A stretch of 64,000 bases of DNA from Brevundimonas lenta (lineage in GTDB: Bacteria; Pseudomonadota; Alphaproteobacteria; Caulobacterales; Caulobacteraceae). Shown in pieces: positions 1 through 9,302 of the stretch. Made by a program: the position numbers and the translations under genes. The DNA lies in contig NZ_JACIDM010000001.1 in the NCBI RefSeq assembly GCF_014196335.1, forward strand, positions 1,422,605 to 1,486,604, in the 5' to 3' direction. Under the pieces are notes generated by a model. It had not been told where the DNA came from and did not search any database. It was given only the letters and a program-made list of their open reading frames with translations. Every line of letters starts with the position of its first letter. The stretch's first letter is position 1.

Positions 1-57
1 CGCGGCGGTCCCCGTGGGGATCGTGGTCCGCGTCGCGACCGGGGACGTGAGAGCTAA
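1..57 (+). CDS. rpsC: 30S ribosomal protein S3, C-terminal tail (partial)
   Basis: The window opens inside a plus-strand reading frame that ends with TAA at 55-57. The visible 18 residues are an Arg/Gly-rich basic tail ending RES. Its place four bases upstream of rplP is where rpsC lies in the S10/spc cluster, and S3 of alphaproteobacteria often carries such a tail. The identity comes from position; only the tail is visible. Confidence 0.75.
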   Translation, partial: RGGPRGDRGPRRDRGRES

Positions 58-60
58 GTC

Positions 61-501
61 ATGCTGCAACCGAAAAAGACCAAGTACCGCAAGGCCTTCA
101 AGGGCCGGATCCATGGCTCGGCCAAGGGCGGTTTCTCGCTGAACTTCGGCTCGTACGGTCTCAAGACCGTTGAACCGGAACGCATCACTGCGCGTCAGAT
201 CGAAGCGGCCCGCCGCGCGATCACCCGCCAGATGAAGCGTCAGGGCCGCGTCTGGATCCGGGTCTTCCCGGACCTGCCGGTCACCGGCAAGCCGGCTGAA
301 GTCCGGATGGGTAAGGGCAAGGGCGCCGTGGACCACTGGGCCGCGCGTTGCCACCCGGGCCGCATCCTGTTCGAAATCGACGGCGTGCCGGACGACATCG
401 CTCGCGAAGCGCTGCGCCTCGGCGCCGCCAAGCTGCCGGTCCGCACCAAGGTGGTCACCCGCCTCGACGCCGGCATCGCCCATGTGGAGGCTGCTGCCTG
501 A
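61..501 (+). CDS. rplP: 50S ribosomal protein L16
   Basis: This 146-residue protein is L16, a large-subunit protein that helps organise the tRNA-binding region of the 23S rRNA. The N-terminus [16 protein letters not shown] and the internal [18 protein letters not shown] stretch are family hallmarks, and the length is normal. Its stop codon overlaps the rpmC start (TGATG at 499-503), which suggests translational coupling within the ribosomal operon. Confidence 0.98.
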   Translation: MLQPKKTKYRKAFKGRIHGSAKGGFSLNFGSYGLKTVEPERITARQIEAARRAITRQMKRQGRVWIRVFPDLPVTGKPAEVRMGKGKGAVDHWAARCHPGRILFEIDGVPDDIAREALRLGAAKLPVRTKVVTRLDAGIAHVEAAA

Positions 502-698
502 TGACCAAGATCGCTGATCTCCGGTCCCAGACCCCGGACCAACTGGCCGACGAGCTGCTCAAGCTCAAGAAGGAACAGTTCAACCTGCGCTTCCAGGCGG
601 CCACCGGCCAGATGGAAAAGACCCACCGGGTCTCGGAAGTGCGCAAGGACATCGCCCGCATTTCCACGCTTCTGCGTGCGAACCGCGCGGCGGGTTAA
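501..698 (+). CDS. rpmC: 50S ribosomal protein L29
   Basis: L29 is a small helical protein near the peptide exit tunnel where trigger factor and SRP dock. The 65-residue product starts [20 protein letters not shown] and has the [16 protein letters not shown] core. The ATG at 501 overlaps the rplP stop, so it is chosen over the longer upstream frame. Confidence 0.97.
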   Translation: MTKIADLRSQTPDQLADELLKLKKEQFNLRFQAATGQMEKTHRVSEVRKDIARISTLLRANRAAG

Positions 699-708
699 GG
701 AAACACCG

Positions 709-957
709 ATGCCGAAACGTATTCTCGAAGGCGTGGTCGTCTCCGACAAGGGCGACAAGACCGTCGTCGTCAAGGTCGAGCGCACCCTGCTGCACCCGGT
801 CCTGAAGAAGACCGTCCGTCTGTCCAAGAAGTATCACGCCCACGACGAAGCGAACGCCCTCAAGGTCGGTGACCTGGCCCGCATCGTCGAGTGCGCCCCG
901 AAGTCCAAGCTGAAGCGCTGGGAAGTCCTGTCGGACTCCTCCGCCTCGGCTTCGTAA
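709..957 (+). CDS. rpsQ: 30S ribosomal protein S17
   Basis: This 82-residue OB-fold protein is S17, a primary 16S rRNA binder. It shows [14 protein letters not shown] and the KKYHAHDE segment of the family. The ATG at 709 (MPKRILEG) is preferred to an upstream in-frame start because S17 proteins begin here and AAGGA at 697-701 lies at normal Shine-Dalgarno spacing. Confidence 0.97.
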   Translation: MPKRILEGVVVSDKGDKTVVVKVERTLLHPVLKKTVRLSKKYHAHDEANALKVGDLARIVECAPKSKLKRWEVLSDSSASAS

Positions 958-975
958 GAAGAAGGATCGGATCTC

Positions 976-1344
976 ATGATCCAGATGCAAACTAACCTGG
1001 AGGTCGCCGATAACTCGGGCGCTCGCCGGGTCATGTGCATCAAGGTGTTGGGCGGCTCCAAGCGCCGCTACGCCTCGGTGGGCGACACTATCGTCGCCTC
1101 GGTGAAGGAAGCGATTCCGCGCGGCCGCGTGAAGAAGGGCGACGTCGTTCGCGCCATCGTCGTGCGCACCGCCAAGGACATCATGCGCAAGGACGGCTCT
1201 GTCATCCGTTTCGACAAGTCGGCCGCCGTCATCGTCAACAAGCAGAACGAGCCTGTCGGCACGCGGATCTTCGGCCCGGTTCCCCGCGAACTGCGCGCCA
1301 AGAACCACATGAAGATCATCTCGCTGGCTCCGGAGGTCCTGTAA
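976..1344 (+). CDS. rplN: 50S ribosomal protein L14
   Basis: This 122-residue protein is L14, which sits at the subunit interface. The [19 protein letters not shown] start and the [11 protein letters not shown] motif are diagnostic and the length is exact for the family. Spacing to rpsQ and rplX is short, consistent with the spc operon. Confidence 0.98.
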   Translation: MIQMQTNLEVADNSGARRVMCIKVLGGSKRRYASVGDTIVASVKEAIPRGRVKKGDVVRAIVVRTAKDIMRKDGSVIRFDKSAAVIVNKQNEPVGTRIFGPVPRELRAKNHMKIISLAPEVL

Positions 1345-1345
1345 C

Positions 1346-1654
1346 ATGGCCGCCAAGATCAAATCGGGCGACACCGTCGTCGTCCTGACCGGCAAGGACA
1401 AGGGCCGGACCGGCAAGGTCACCAAGGTCCTGCCGACCGAAAACCGCGTCGTCGTGCAAGGCATCAACATGGTTCAGCGCCACACGCGCCCGACCCAGGC
1501 TGATCCGCAAGGCGGCATCAAGAACAAGGAAGCGTCGCTGCACCTGTCGAACGTCGCGATCGCCGACGCCAACGGCAAGGCGACCCGCGTCGGCTTCAAG
1601 ATTGAAGGCGACAAGAAGGTCCGCTTCGCCAAGACGACGGGAGACGTCATCTGA
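1346..1654 (+). CDS. rplX: 50S ribosomal protein L24
   Basis: L24 is an assembly-initiating 23S rRNA protein with a KOW motif. The [20 protein letters not shown] segment at residues 4-23 is the KOW region, and the length of 102 residues is normal. The stop overlaps the rplE start (TGATG at 1652-1656). Confidence 0.98.
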   Translation: MAAKIKSGDTVVVLTGKDKGRTGKVTKVLPTENRVVVQGINMVQRHTRPTQADPQGGIKNKEASLHLSNVAIADANGKATRVGFKIEGDKKVRFAKTTGDVI

Positions 1655-2211
1655 TGGCTGACACCAAATACACCCCGCGCCTCAAGGCCGAGTACAACGA
1701 CCGCATCAAGGCCGTGATGACCGAGAAGTTCGGTTACACGAACCCGATGCAGACGCCGAAGCTCGACAAGATCGTCCTGAACATGGGCATCGGTGAAGCC
1801 GTGGCTGACTCCAAGAAGGCGACTGCCGCCCTCAAGGATCTGACCGCGATCGCCGGCCAGAAAGCGGTGCCGACCAAGGCCCGCAACTCCATCGCCGGCT
1901 TCAAGCTGCGCGAAGGCATGATCATCGGCGGCAAGGTGACGCTGCGCGGCGACCAGATGTACGAGTTCCTGGACCGGTTCATCACGATCGCGCTGCCGCG
2001 CGTGAAGGATTTCCGTGGCCTGAAGGGCACTTCGTTTGACGGTCGCGGCAACTACGCCACCGGTCTGAAGGAGCACATCGTGTTCCCGGAGATCAACTAC
2101 GACCAGATCGACCAGATGTGGGGCATGGACGTCATCGTCTGCACCACGGCCAAGACCGATGAGGAAGCCAAGGCTCTCCTCACCGAGTTCAAGTTCCCGT
2201 TCGTGAACTGA
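1654..2211 (+). CDS. rplE: 50S ribosomal protein L5
   Basis: L5 binds 5S rRNA and contacts the P-site tRNA. The 185-residue product shows [11 protein letters not shown] near residue 40, the KLREGM.IG.KVTLRG segment, and the conserved C-terminal [14 protein letters not shown] end. The start ATG overlaps the rplX stop. Confidence 0.98.
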   Translation: MADTKYTPRLKAEYNDRIKAVMTEKFGYTNPMQTPKLDKIVLNMGIGEAVADSKKATAALKDLTAIAGQKAVPTKARNSIAGFKLREGMIIGGKVTLRGDQMYEFLDRFITIALPRVKDFRGLKGTSFDGRGNYATGLKEHIVFPEINYDQIDQMWGMDVIVCTTAKTDEEAKALLTEFKFPFVN

Positions 2212-2230
2212 GCGGGAAGGGAAGAGCACA

Positions 2231-2536
2231 ATGGCTAAGAAGTCCGCTGTAAACCGTAACGAGATGGTCAAGGCCCTCGTCGCGAAGTACGCCGACAAGC
2301 GCGCCGCCCTGAAGGCGATCGCGAACGACGAGTCCCTGCCGCTGGAGGAGCGCTTCGAGGCGCGCCTGAAGCTGGCTCAACTGCCGCGCAACTCGGCGCC
2401 GAACCGCATTCGCAATCGCTGCGAAGTGACCGGCCGCCCGCGCGCCTACTATCGCAAGCTCAAGATGAGCCGGATCGCCCTGCGCGAACTCGGCAACCTG
2501 GGTCAGGTTCCTGGCCTGACGAAGTCGAGCTGGTAA
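2231..2536 (+). CDS. rpsN: 30S ribosomal protein S14
   Basis: This is the 101-residue, zinc-free long form of S14. It lacks the CxxC zinc knuckle of the short form and carries the [16 protein letters not shown] signature near residues 57-72. It binds the 16S rRNA head domain. GGGAAGG at 2214-2220 lies before the ATG. Confidence 0.97.
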   Translation: MAKKSAVNRNEMVKALVAKYADKRAALKAIANDESLPLEERFEARLKLAQLPRNSAPNRIRNRCEVTGRPRAYYRKLKMSRIALRELGNLGQVPGLTKSSW

Positions 2537-2550
2537 GGGGAGCAACAGAT

Positions 2551-2949
2551 ATGATGATCAACGATCCCCTGAGCGACATGATCGCTCGCATCAAGAACGC
2601 CGCGACCCGCAAGCGTTCCAAGGTGCTGACCCCGGCCTCGCGTCTCCGTCAACGCGTCCTCGACGTGCTGCAGGACGAAGGTTACATCCGCGGCTACAAC
2701 CTGGTTCAGAACCCGGGTGAGTTCCCGCAGTTCGAGATCGAGCTGAAGTACTTCGACGGCCAGCCGGTGATCGCCGAGATCGCCCGCGTGTCGAAGCCCG
2801 GCCGCCGCGTCTACTCGGCCATCAGCGATCTGAAGCCGATCAAGAACGGCCTCGGCATCTCGATCCTTTCGACGTCCAAGGGCGTCATGTCGGATGCCGC
2901 CGCTCGCGACGCGAACGTCGGCGGCGAAGTTCTCTGCAGGGTCTACTAA
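2551..2949 (+). CDS. rpsH: 30S ribosomal protein S8
   Basis: S8 binds the central domain of 16S rRNA and in enterobacteria is the spc operon repressor. The 132-residue product has the [14 protein letters not shown]-terminus and the conserved [15 protein letters not shown] segment. Two adjacent ATG codons (2551, 2554) begin the frame; either could be used. Confidence 0.97.
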   Translation: MMINDPLSDMIARIKNAATRKRSKVLTPASRLRQRVLDVLQDEGYIRGYNLVQNPGEFPQFEIELKYFDGQPVIAEIARVSKPGRRVYSAISDLKPIKNGLGISILSTSKGVMSDAAARDANVGGEVLCRVY

Positions 2950-2950
2950 G

Positions 2951-3484
2951 ATGTCCCGTATCGGCAAGAAAATCGTTGCTGTTCCGAAGGGCGTGACTGT
3001 CACGCTCGATGGGCAGACCGTGTCGGTGAAGGGTCCCAAGGGCGAGCGCTCCTGGACCGTCGCCGAGGAAATCGAAGTCTCGCAAGGTGAAGAGGGTCTG
3101 ACCCTCGGCCTGCGCGTCGACACCCAGCGTGGCCGCGCCATGTGGGGCCTGTCGCGCACCCTGGTCGACAACATGGTCGTTGGCGTCACCACGGGCTTCG
3201 AAAAGTCCCTCGACCTGGTCGGCGTGGGTTATCGCGCTGCGATGAAGGGCAACGCCCTGTCGCTGCAGCTCGGCTTCTCGCACGACGTCGACATCGAACC
3301 GCCGGCAGGCGTCAGCTTCGCAGTGCCGAAGCAGACCGAGATCAAGATCTCGGGCGCCGACAAACAGGCCGTTGGTCAGATCGCCGCCGTCATCCGCAAG
3401 CTGCGTCCGCCGGAGCCCTACAAGGGCAAGGGCGTCCGCTACACGGGCGAAAAGGTCCGTCGCAAGGAAGGCAAGAAGAAGTAA
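2951..3484 (+). CDS. rplF: 50S ribosomal protein L6
   Basis: This 177-residue protein is L6, near the factor-binding site of the large subunit. It begins [15 protein letters not shown] and ends with the typical [27 protein letters not shown] tail (PYKGKG.RY.GE..R.K). The ATG at 2951, one base after the rpsH stop, is chosen over a longer upstream frame that lies inside rpsH. Confidence 0.98.
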   Translation: MSRIGKKIVAVPKGVTVTLDGQTVSVKGPKGERSWTVAEEIEVSQGEEGLTLGLRVDTQRGRAMWGLSRTLVDNMVVGVTTGFEKSLDLVGVGYRAAMKGNALSLQLGFSHDVDIEPPAGVSFAVPKQTEIKISGADKQAVGQIAAVIRKLRPPEPYKGKGVRYTGEKVRRKEGKKK

Positions 3485-3487
3485 GTC

Positions 3488-3844
3488 ATGGCTCTCTCTC
3501 TTCAACAGCAAGCCAAGCGCCGCGCCGAGCGTACCCGTCGTCGCCTGAAGGCTGTCGCCAACGGCCGTCTGCGCCTGTCGGTGCACCGTTCGGACAAGCA
3601 CATCTCGGCCCAGATCATCGACGACGCCCAGGGCGTCACGGTGGCCGCCGCCTCGTCGCTGCAAACCGGCAAGGGCTCCAAGGGCTCGGACGTCGCTGCA
3701 GCCGCCGCCATCGGCAAGCTGATCGCCGAACGCGCCATCGAGAAGGGCGTCAAGGACGTCGTCTTCGACCGCGGCGGTTACATCTATCACGGACGGGTGA
3801 AGGCGCTGGCGGAAGCCGCGCGTGAAGCCGGCCTGAACTTCTAA
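3488..3844 (+). CDS. rplR: 50S ribosomal protein L18
   Basis: L18 binds 5S rRNA with L5. The 118-residue protein has a basic N-terminus, the [17 protein letters not shown] segment, and the C-terminal [23 protein letters not shown] signature. The gene lies three bases after rplF. Confidence 0.98.
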   Translation: MALSLQQQAKRRAERTRRRLKAVANGRLRLSVHRSDKHISAQIIDDAQGVTVAAASSLQTGKGSKGSDVAAAAAIGKLIAERAIEKGVKDVVFDRGGYIYHGRVKALAEAAREAGLNF

Positions 3845-3856
3845 GGGACGCGACAG

Positions 3857-4462
3857 ATGGCGCAACAACCCCAACGCGGCGGCGGCGGTGATCGCAACCG
3901 TCGTGACAACCGCAACGCTCCCGCTGTCGACGGTCCGGATTCGGACATCGTCGAGAAGCTGGTGCACATCAACCGCGTCGCAGCCACCGTCAAAGGCGGC
4001 CGCCGGTTCTCGTTCGCGGCCCTGATGGTCGTCGGCGACGGCAAGGGCCGCGTCGGCTTCGGTCACGGCAAGGCGCGCGAAGTGCCGGAAGCCATCCGCA
4101 AGGCGACTGAAGAAGCCAAGAAGACGATGATCAAGGTTCCGCTGCGCGAGAACCGCACCCTGCACCACGACGGCAACGGCCGTTGGGGCGCCGGCAAGAT
4201 CATGATGCGCGCCGCCCCTCCCGGGACCGGCGTCATCGCGGGCGGTCCGATGCGTGCGGTCCTCGAAACCCTCGGCGTCCAGGACGTCGTCGGCAAGTCG
4301 ACCGGTTCGTCGAACCCGTACAACATGATCCGCGCCACCTTCGAAGCCCTGAAGGTTCAATCCTCGCCCCGTCAGGTCGCGTCCAAGCGCGGCAAGAAGG
4401 TCGCGGATCTGATGGGTCGTCGTAACGACGGCGCCTCGGCGCCCGAAGCCATCGAGAGCTGA
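3857..4462 (+). CDS. rpsE: 30S ribosomal protein S5
   Basis: S5 acts in decoding fidelity and in mRNA unwinding at the entry channel. The 201-residue product has the S5 N-domain ([30 protein letters not shown]) and C-domain ([11 protein letters not shown]). A Gly/Arg/Asn-rich N-terminal extension of about 25 residues makes it longer than the E. coli protein, which is common in alphaproteobacteria. Confidence 0.98.
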   Translation: MAQQPQRGGGGDRNRRDNRNAPAVDGPDSDIVEKLVHINRVAATVKGGRRFSFAALMVVGDGKGRVGFGHGKAREVPEAIRKATEEAKKTMIKVPLRENRTLHHDGNGRWGAGKIMMRAAPPGTGVIAGGPMRAVLETLGVQDVVGKSTGSSNPYNMIRATFEALKVQSSPRQVASKRGKKVADLMGRRNDGASAPEAIES

Positions 4463-4464
4463 TC

Positions 4465-4662
4465 ATGGCCAAGACTGAATCCAAAGCCACCGTCACCGTC
4501 CGCCAGACGGGCAGCCCGATCCGCCGCAAGTCGGATCAGCGCGCCACCCTGGCCGGTCTCGGCCTGAACCGCATGGGCCGCGAGTCCACGCTGGAAGACA
4601 CCCCGTCGGTCCGCGGCATGATCGCCAAGGTCGCGCACATGGTGGAAGTGGTCGAAAAGTAA
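4465..4662 (+). CDS. rpmD: 50S ribosomal protein L30
   Basis: L30 is a small, non-essential large-subunit protein. The 65-residue product has the [22 protein letters not shown] signature. It starts two bases after rpsE and is followed by a hairpin before rplO. Confidence 0.95.
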   Translation: MAKTESKATVTVRQTGSPIRRKSDQRATLAGLGLNRMGRESTLEDTPSVRGMIAKVAHMVEVVEK

Positions 4663-4665
4663 GCT

Positions 4666-4691
4666 GAGCCCGCCTCTTCGGGGGCGGGTTC
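4666..4691 (+). terminator. Hairpin between rpmD and rplO
   Basis: A 9-bp GC-rich stem (4666-4674 with 4683-4691, one G-U pair) closes a TCTTCGGG loop four bases after rpmD. No real U-run follows, so it may be an attenuator, a processing site or a weak terminator rather than a full stop. The 172-bp gap to rplO holds nothing else recognised. Confidence 0.5.
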
Positions 4692-4834
4692 ATCAAGTCG
4701 CCGCTTGCGGCGGCAGGGCAGGGGCGGCTATAGGCCGCCCTTCCTTGCGTTCCGGACCCGTCCGGAGCGCGATACAGACATCAACGCCGAGTCAGTCCTT
4801 CGGGCTGGCGCTAGAACCCGAAAGGATCAGGCAC

Positions 4835-5425
4835 ATGAAACTGAACGAAATCCGCGACAACGAAGGCGCCCACAAGAAGCGCATGCGCGTCGGCCGTGGC
4901 CCGGGCTCGGGCAAGGGCAAGACCGCCGGTCGCGGCGTCAAGGGTCAGAAGTCGCGTTCGGGCGTCGCCATCGGCGGCTTCGAAGGCGGCCAGATGCCGC
5001 TGTACATGCGTATGCCGAAGCGCGGCTTCAACAATCCGAACGCGCTGAAGCTGGCTGAAGTGAACCTGTGGCGCCTGCAGGACGCCATCGACGCCGGCAA
5101 GCTGGACATCAAGGGCGAGATCAAGGGCGAAGCCCTGGTCGCCGCCGGCGTGATCCGCCGCGTCAAGGACGGCGTCCGTCTGCTGGGCACCGGTGAAATC
5201 AAGGGCAAGCTGAACCTGGTCGTCTGGTCGGCCACGGCCGGCGCGATCAAGGCCATCGAAGCCGCCGGCGGTTCGGTCGTTCAGGAGCGAATCGCTGCTG
5301 AAGCCAAGGCCGCTGCCCGCGTCGAAAAGCGCAACGCCGCCAAGGGCAAGGCTCCGGCTCCCAAGGCTCCGCTGGGCGACGCCAACAAGGTCTCGGCCCG
5401 CGCCAAGCGCACGGCCGCGAAGTAA
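4835..5425 (+). CDS. rplO: 50S ribosomal protein L15, long C-terminal tail
   Basis: L15 is a late-assembly 23S rRNA protein. [22 protein letters not shown] and the [12 protein letters not shown] loop identify it. At 196 residues it exceeds the usual 145-165, because of an Ala/Lys-rich basic tail after about residue 155. The ATG at 4835 fits the family start; an upstream in-frame start would add 30 unrelated residues. Confidence 0.97.
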   Translation: MKLNEIRDNEGAHKKRMRVGRGPGSGKGKTAGRGVKGQKSRSGVAIGGFEGGQMPLYMRMPKRGFNNPNALKLAEVNLWRLQDAIDAGKLDIKGEIKGEALVAAGVIRRVKDGVRLLGTGEIKGKLNLVVWSATAGAIKAIEAAGGSVVQERIAAEAKAAARVEKRNAAKGKAPAPKAPLGDANKVSARAKRTAAK

Positions 5426-5433
5426 AAAGCTGC

Positions 5434-5460
5434 AGGGCGCCCTCGCCACGGGGGCGCCCT
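5434..5460 (+). terminator. Hairpin after rplO
   Basis: AGGGCGCCC at 5434-5442 pairs with GGGCGCCCT at 5452-5460 around a 9-nt loop, followed by TCTCCTAT. It lies 8 bp after the rplO stop and about 70 bp before secY. It is probably a partial terminator within the ribosomal operon; the poor U-tract limits certainty. Confidence 0.55.
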
Positions 5461-5532
5461 TCTCCTATCTGGACGCGGGGCCCGGACTCGAAGTTCGATG
5501 CGCCGCGTTCTGATCAGTCGGGGTGACGACAC

Positions 5533-6909
5533 ATGGCTTCGGCCGCCGAACAACTTGCAGCAAATATGAACATGGGCTCGTTCGCGCGTGCGACCGAGCT
5601 GCACAAACGTTTGCTGTTCACGCTTCTTGCCCTGCTGGTCTACCGCATCGGCACCTATGTGCCGGTTCCGGGCATCAACTCCGAAGCCTTCCTGGCGTTC
5701 TTCCAGAACCCGGACAGCCAGCGCGGCATCCTGGACATGTTCAACATGTTCTCGGGCGGCGCGGTCGAGCGCTTCGCGGTCTTCGCCCTGAACGTGATGC
5801 CCTACATTTCGGCGTCGATCATCGTCCAGCTGCTGGGCGCTGTGTATCCGCCGTGGGAAAAGCTGCGCAAGGAAGGCGGCGAAAGCGGCCGCAAGCAGCT
5901 GAACCAGTACACCCGCTACCTGACCGTCGTGCTGGCCCTGTTCCAGTCGGCCGGCATCGCCATCAGCCTGAACGCCTCGCCGGGCTTCGTTGATAACCCG
6001 GGCCTGTTCTTCATCATCTCGACCATCACCGTCCTGACGGGCGGCACCATGTTCCTGATGTGGCTGGGCGAGCAGGTGACGGCCCGCGGCGTCGGCAACG
6101 GCATCTCGCTGATCATCTTCGCCGGCATCGTCGCCGTCCTGCCGGGCACCGTCGCCCGCCTGTTCGGCCTGGCCCAACAGGGTCAGATGTCGGCCTTCGC
6201 CCTGCTGTTCATCGCCGCGATGGCGGTGGCCGTGGTGGTCTTCATCGTCTTCATGGAGCGCGCCCAGCGCCGCCTTCTGATCCAGTATCCGAAGCGCCAG
6301 GAAGGCAACCGCATGGCCGGGGGCGAACGTTCGTTCCTGCCGCTGAAGGTCAACACCGCCGGCGTCATCCCGCCGATCTTCGCCTCGTCGCTGCTGATGC
6401 TGCCGGCGACCGTCGCCCAGATGACCGCGAACGCGAACCTGCCGTCGTGGATGGACTGGCTGCCGCTCGTCACGGCCCAGATGCAGCACGGCCAGCCGCT
6501 GTTCAGCGTGCTGTACGCGGTCCTGATCATCTTCTTCTGCTTCTTCTACACCTCGATCACCTTCAACCCCGAGGACACGGCCGAGAACCTGCGCAAGTAC
6601 GGCGGCTTCCTGCCGGGCATCCGTCCGGGCAAGCGCACGGCCGAGTATCTGGACTACGTCCTGACCCGTCTGACCGTGATCGGCGCCGCCTACATCACCG
6701 CCGTCTGCCTGCTGCCCGAGATCGTCGTCGCCAACTTTGGCAACGGCCTGTATTTCGGCGGCACCTCGGTGCTGATCGTGGTCTCGGTGACCATGGACAC
6801 CGTGGCGCAGATCCAGTCGCATCTGCTGGCGCACCAGTACGAAGGCCTGATCAAGAAGGCCAAGCTGCGTGGCCGCGGCCGTGGCGCTACGGCGCCGGCG
6901 CGCCGCTAA
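5533..6909 (+). CDS. secY: Protein translocase subunit SecY
   Basis: SecY is the channel-forming subunit of the inner-membrane SecYEG translocon. The 458-residue product has ten hydrophobic segments, the YRIGTYVPVPGIN segment after TM1, the GNGISLIIFAGIVA signature near residue 190, and the PGIRPGKRTAEYL cytoplasmic loop near residue 360. It lies in its usual place between rplO and adk. Confidence 0.98.
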   Translation: MASAAEQLAANMNMGSFARATELHKRLLFTLLALLVYRIGTYVPVPGINSEAFLAFFQNPDSQRGILDMFNMFSGGAVERFAVFALNVMPYISASIIVQLLGAVYPPWEKLRKEGGESGRKQLNQYTRYLTVVLALFQSAGIAISLNASPGFVDNPGLFFIISTITVLTGGTMFLMWLGEQVTARGVGNGISLIIFAGIVAVLPGTVARLFGLAQQGQMSAFALLFIAAMAVAVVVFIVFMERAQRRLLIQYPKRQEGNRMAGGERSFLPLKVNTAGVIPPIFASSLLMLPATVAQMTANANLPSWMDWLPLVTAQMQHGQPLFSVLYAVLIIFFCFFYTSITFNPEDTAENLRKYGGFLPGIRPGKRTAEYLDYVLTRLTVIGAAYITAVCLLPEIVVANFGNGLYFGGTSVLIVVSVTMDTVAQIQSHLLAHQYEGLIKKAKLRGRGRGATAPARR

Positions 6910-6930
6910 CCTGAAGCCGGAGGGGCGGCC

Positions 6931-7491
6931 ATGAACCTGATCCTGTTCGGGCCGCCTGCGGCCGGCAAAGGCACGCAGGCCAAGCGCCTGGTCGAGACGC
7001 GCGGCATGGTCCAGCTGTCGACCGGCGACATGCTGCGCGCTGCCATCGCTTCCGGCTCGGAACTGGGCCTGACGGTCAAGGACGTGCTGGCGCGCGGCGA
7101 TCTGGTCACCGACGAGATCGTCATCGCCCTGATCGAGGACCGCCTGCCCGAGGCCGAGGCCGCCGGCGGCGCCATCTTCGACGGCTTCCCGCGCACCGTC
7201 GCCCAGGCCGAGGCGCTCGACGCCATGCTGGAAAAGCGCGGCGCGAAGATCGACCGCGTCGTCCGCCTCAAGGTCGACGACGAGGCCCTGACCGCCCGTA
7301 TCGCGAAACGCTTCGCCGAGCAGGGCCGTCCGGACGACAATCCCGACACCTTCAAGGACCGTCTGGCCGTCTACAATCGCCAGACCGCGCCGCTGCTTCC
7401 GTACTACGAAGCGCAGGGCAAGCTGGTCGAGATCGACGGCATGGGCTCGATCGACGCCGTCTCGGGCGCCCTGGACGGCGCACTGGCCTGA
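6931..7491 (+). CDS. adk: Adenylate kinase, short-LID form
   Basis: Adenylate kinase interconverts ATP + AMP and two ADP in the cytosol. The P-loop GPPAAGKGT is at residues 7-15 and the AMP-binding DGFPRT at 84-89. At 186 residues it lacks the long (often zinc-binding) LID insertion; a short segment around residues 122-140 replaces it. It sits 21 bp after secY, as in many bacteria. Confidence 0.97.
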   Translation: MNLILFGPPAAGKGTQAKRLVETRGMVQLSTGDMLRAAIASGSELGLTVKDVLARGDLVTDEIVIALIEDRLPEAEAAGGAIFDGFPRTVAQAEALDAMLEKRGAKIDRVVRLKVDDEALTARIAKRFAEQGRPDDNPDTFKDRLAVYNRQTAPLLPYYEAQGKLVEIDGMGSIDAVSGALDGALA

Positions 7492-7545
7492 TCCACCCCG
7501 GGTGACCGGAGGCTGCCGTTCCCCGGCGCCGTGCGTTCATGTTGC

Positions 7546-8313
7546 ATGTGGCACACCGAACGCGTGACCAGGGGACTCCAGATCCTTAAACGCCGCGGGC
7601 TTCGCAACGCGGGCATCGTCGGCGGCATCGTCGCCGCGCACCTCGTCGTCTTCCTGGCGATCAGCCGCGGCGCGCCGTCGCCGCCCTTCATTCCGCCCCT
7701 GCCGCCGTTCGACGTGGTTCTGGTCCGTCCGCCGGTCCCGCCTCCACCTCCGCCGCCGCCTGAACCGGCGAAGCTCTCGCCCGTGGCCGGCGGGGGCGCG
7801 CCCGCCGCGCCGTCGCGAATCCATGTCCCGCCGCCGCCGCGCGAACCGGTCCCGCCCGAAGTGCCCGCGCCCCGGGTGCAGGCGCCCGAGCCCGCCCTGG
7901 TCGTCGGCGTCGCGCCCATCGCCTCGCCGACGTCCGGCATGGGGCAGGGCGGGCAGGGGACCGGCACGGGCAGCGGAACCGGCGAGGGCGACGGCCCCGG
8001 CTCCGGCATGACCCCGCCGCGGTTCCTGCGCGGCCCCACGGTCGGCGAGCTCCGCTCCAGCCATCCGCCCCAGGCCTTGCGGGCAGGGCGGTCGGGCGTG
8101 GCCGTGGTGAACTGCAAGATCGGTGCGGACACCCGGCTGAACCGCTGCCGCATCATCAGCGAATCGCCGCCCGGCGACGGCTTCGGCGCGGCCGGAATGT
8201 CCGTGGCCACGACCTACTATCGATTCCGCCCCCCGACGCGGAACGGCGTGGTGGTCGAGGATCAGGGGGTGACGGTGACCATCGAGTTCGGAAGACAACG
8301 GACACGCGGTTGA
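7546..8313 (+). CDS. TonB-like energy transducer, proline-rich
   Basis: The product has a basic N-terminus, one membrane segment (about residues 22-40 from this start), a long Pro-rich periplasmic linker with PPPPPPP runs, a Gly-rich stretch, and a C-terminal domain of about 85 residues resembling the TonB C-terminus (SHPPQALRAGRSGVAVV...C, then YYRFRPP). It probably links the inner membrane to an outer-membrane receptor. It lies between adk and rpsM, an odd place for such a gene. The start is uncertain: GTG 7531, ATG 7546 and GTG 7564 are all in frame. TonB versus a TolA-like role cannot be settled here. Confidence 0.7.
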   Translation: MWHTERVTRGLQILKRRGLRNAGIVGGIVAAHLVVFLAISRGAPSPPFIPPLPPFDVVLVRPPVPPPPPPPPEPAKLSPVAGGGAPAAPSRIHVPPPPREPVPPEVPAPRVQAPEPALVVGVAPIASPTSGMGQGGQGTGTGSGTGEGDGPGSGMTPPRFLRGPTVGELRSSHPPQALRAGRSGVAVVNCKIGADTRLNRCRIISESPPGDGFGAAGMSVATTYYRFRPPTRNGVVVEDQGVTVTIEFGRQRTRG

Positions 8314-8327
8314 ACGCGAGCAAACCG

Positions 8328-8355
8328 TTGACGCGCCGTGAATCCCCTGTATAAG
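8328..8355 (+). promoter_or_regulatory. Sigma70-like promoter of rpsM-rpsK-rpoA-rplQ
   Basis: TTGACG (8328-8333) and TATAAG (8350-8355) are separated by 16 bp, about 87 bp upstream of the rpsM start. This is the best promoter match seen in the window and implies that the alpha operon can be transcribed separately from the upstream spc operon. Confidence 0.65.
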
Positions 8356-8441
8356 GCCCGCTTCCGCGAAGGGCGCGTAACGCTCCTGGTCTGTTGACCG
8401 GAGCGTTTGTTGCGTCCGCCAACGCGTATTTGGAGAGCTTC

Positions 8442-8810
8442 GTGGCCCGTATCGCTGGCGTCAACATCCCGACCAACAAGCGCGTCGAAATCGCGCTGCA
8501 GTACATCCATGGCATCGGCGCTCACGCCGCCAAGGATATCACCACCAAGGTCGGTATCGAGCCGGCCCGTCGCGTCAACCAACTGACCGACGCCGAGGTG
8601 CTGCAGATCCGTGAAACGATCGACCGCGATCACACCGTCGAGGGCGATCTGCGCCGCGAGACGTCGATGAACATCAAGCGCCTGATGGACCTGGCCTGCT
8701 ACCGCGGCCTGCGTCACCGTAAGGGCCTGCCGGTCCGCGGTCAGCGCACGCACACCAACGCACGTACCCGCAAGGGTCCGGCCAAGCCGATCGCCGGCAA
8801 GAAGAAGTAA
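8442..8810 (+). CDS. rpsM: 30S ribosomal protein S13 (GTG start)
   Basis: S13 sits in the 30S head and contacts tRNAs and the 50S subunit. The product reads (V/M)[19 protein letters not shown] and carries the C-terminal [18 protein letters not shown] signature; 122 residues is normal. The GTG at 8442 is chosen because family members begin here and GGAGAG lies at 8432-8437. The start at 8394 would add an unrelated extension. Confidence 0.97.
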   Translation: MARIAGVNIPTNKRVEIALQYIHGIGAHAAKDITTKVGIEPARRVNQLTDAEVLQIRETIDRDHTVEGDLRRETSMNIKRLMDLACYRGLRHRKGLPVRGQRTHTNARTRKGPAKPIAGKKK

Positions 8811-8826
8811 GAGAAAGACCTGACCG

Positions 8827-9216
8827 ATGGCCAAGGAACCGGGTCGCGTAAAGAAGCGCGAGCGCAAGAACATCACGTCGGGCGTCGCTCACGTGAACGC
8901 CAGCTTCAACAACACCATGGTGACCATCACCGACGCCCAGGGGAACGCGATCTCCTGGTCCTCGGCCGGTCACATGGGCTTCAAGGGTTCGCGTAAGTCG
9001 ACCCCTTATGCTGCCCAGATGGCTGCTGAAGACGCAGGCAAGAAGGCGCAGGAACACGGCGTGAAGACGCTGGAAGTCAACGTCTCGGGTCCGGGTTCCG
9101 GCCGCGAGTCGGCCCTGCGCGCCCTGCAGGCCGTCGGCATGACGATCACGACCATCCGTGACGTCACCCCGATGCCGCACAACGGTTGCCGTCCGCCCAA
9201 GCGCCGCCGCGTCTAA
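8827..9216 (+). CDS. rpsK: 30S ribosomal protein S11
   Basis: S11 lies on the platform of the small subunit near the E site. The 129-residue product has [22 protein letters not shown] and the C-terminal [19 protein letters not shown] hallmark. It follows rpsM by 16 bp. Confidence 0.98.
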   Translation: MAKEPGRVKKRERKNITSGVAHVNASFNNTMVTITDAQGNAISWSSAGHMGFKGSRKSTPYAAQMAAEDAGKKAQEHGVKTLEVNVSGPGSGRESALRALQAVGMTITTIRDVTPMPHNGCRPPKRRRV

Positions 9217-9239
9217 GCGAACACGACCGACTAATTCTC

Positions 9240-9279
9240 CGCCGGTCCTGCCGCCCTGACGAGGAGCGAGGGACCGGCG
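9240..9279 (+). promoter_or_regulatory. Stem-loop in the rpsK-rpoA spacer
   Basis: A 9-bp perfect stem (9240-9248 with 9271-9279) encloses a 22-nt loop, 23 bp upstream of the rpoA start. The loop contains a purine-rich GAGGAGCGAG. No U-run follows, so this is more likely a translational or processing element than a terminator. No known ligand can be assigned. Confidence 0.4.
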
Positions 9280-9302
9280 AACTCCGTTTTCGAGGGACAT
9301 CC

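Noticed and set aside
2885..4360. Long minus-strand open frame across ribosomal genes
   Set aside because: It overlaps four unmistakable ribosomal protein genes and has no family match of its own.
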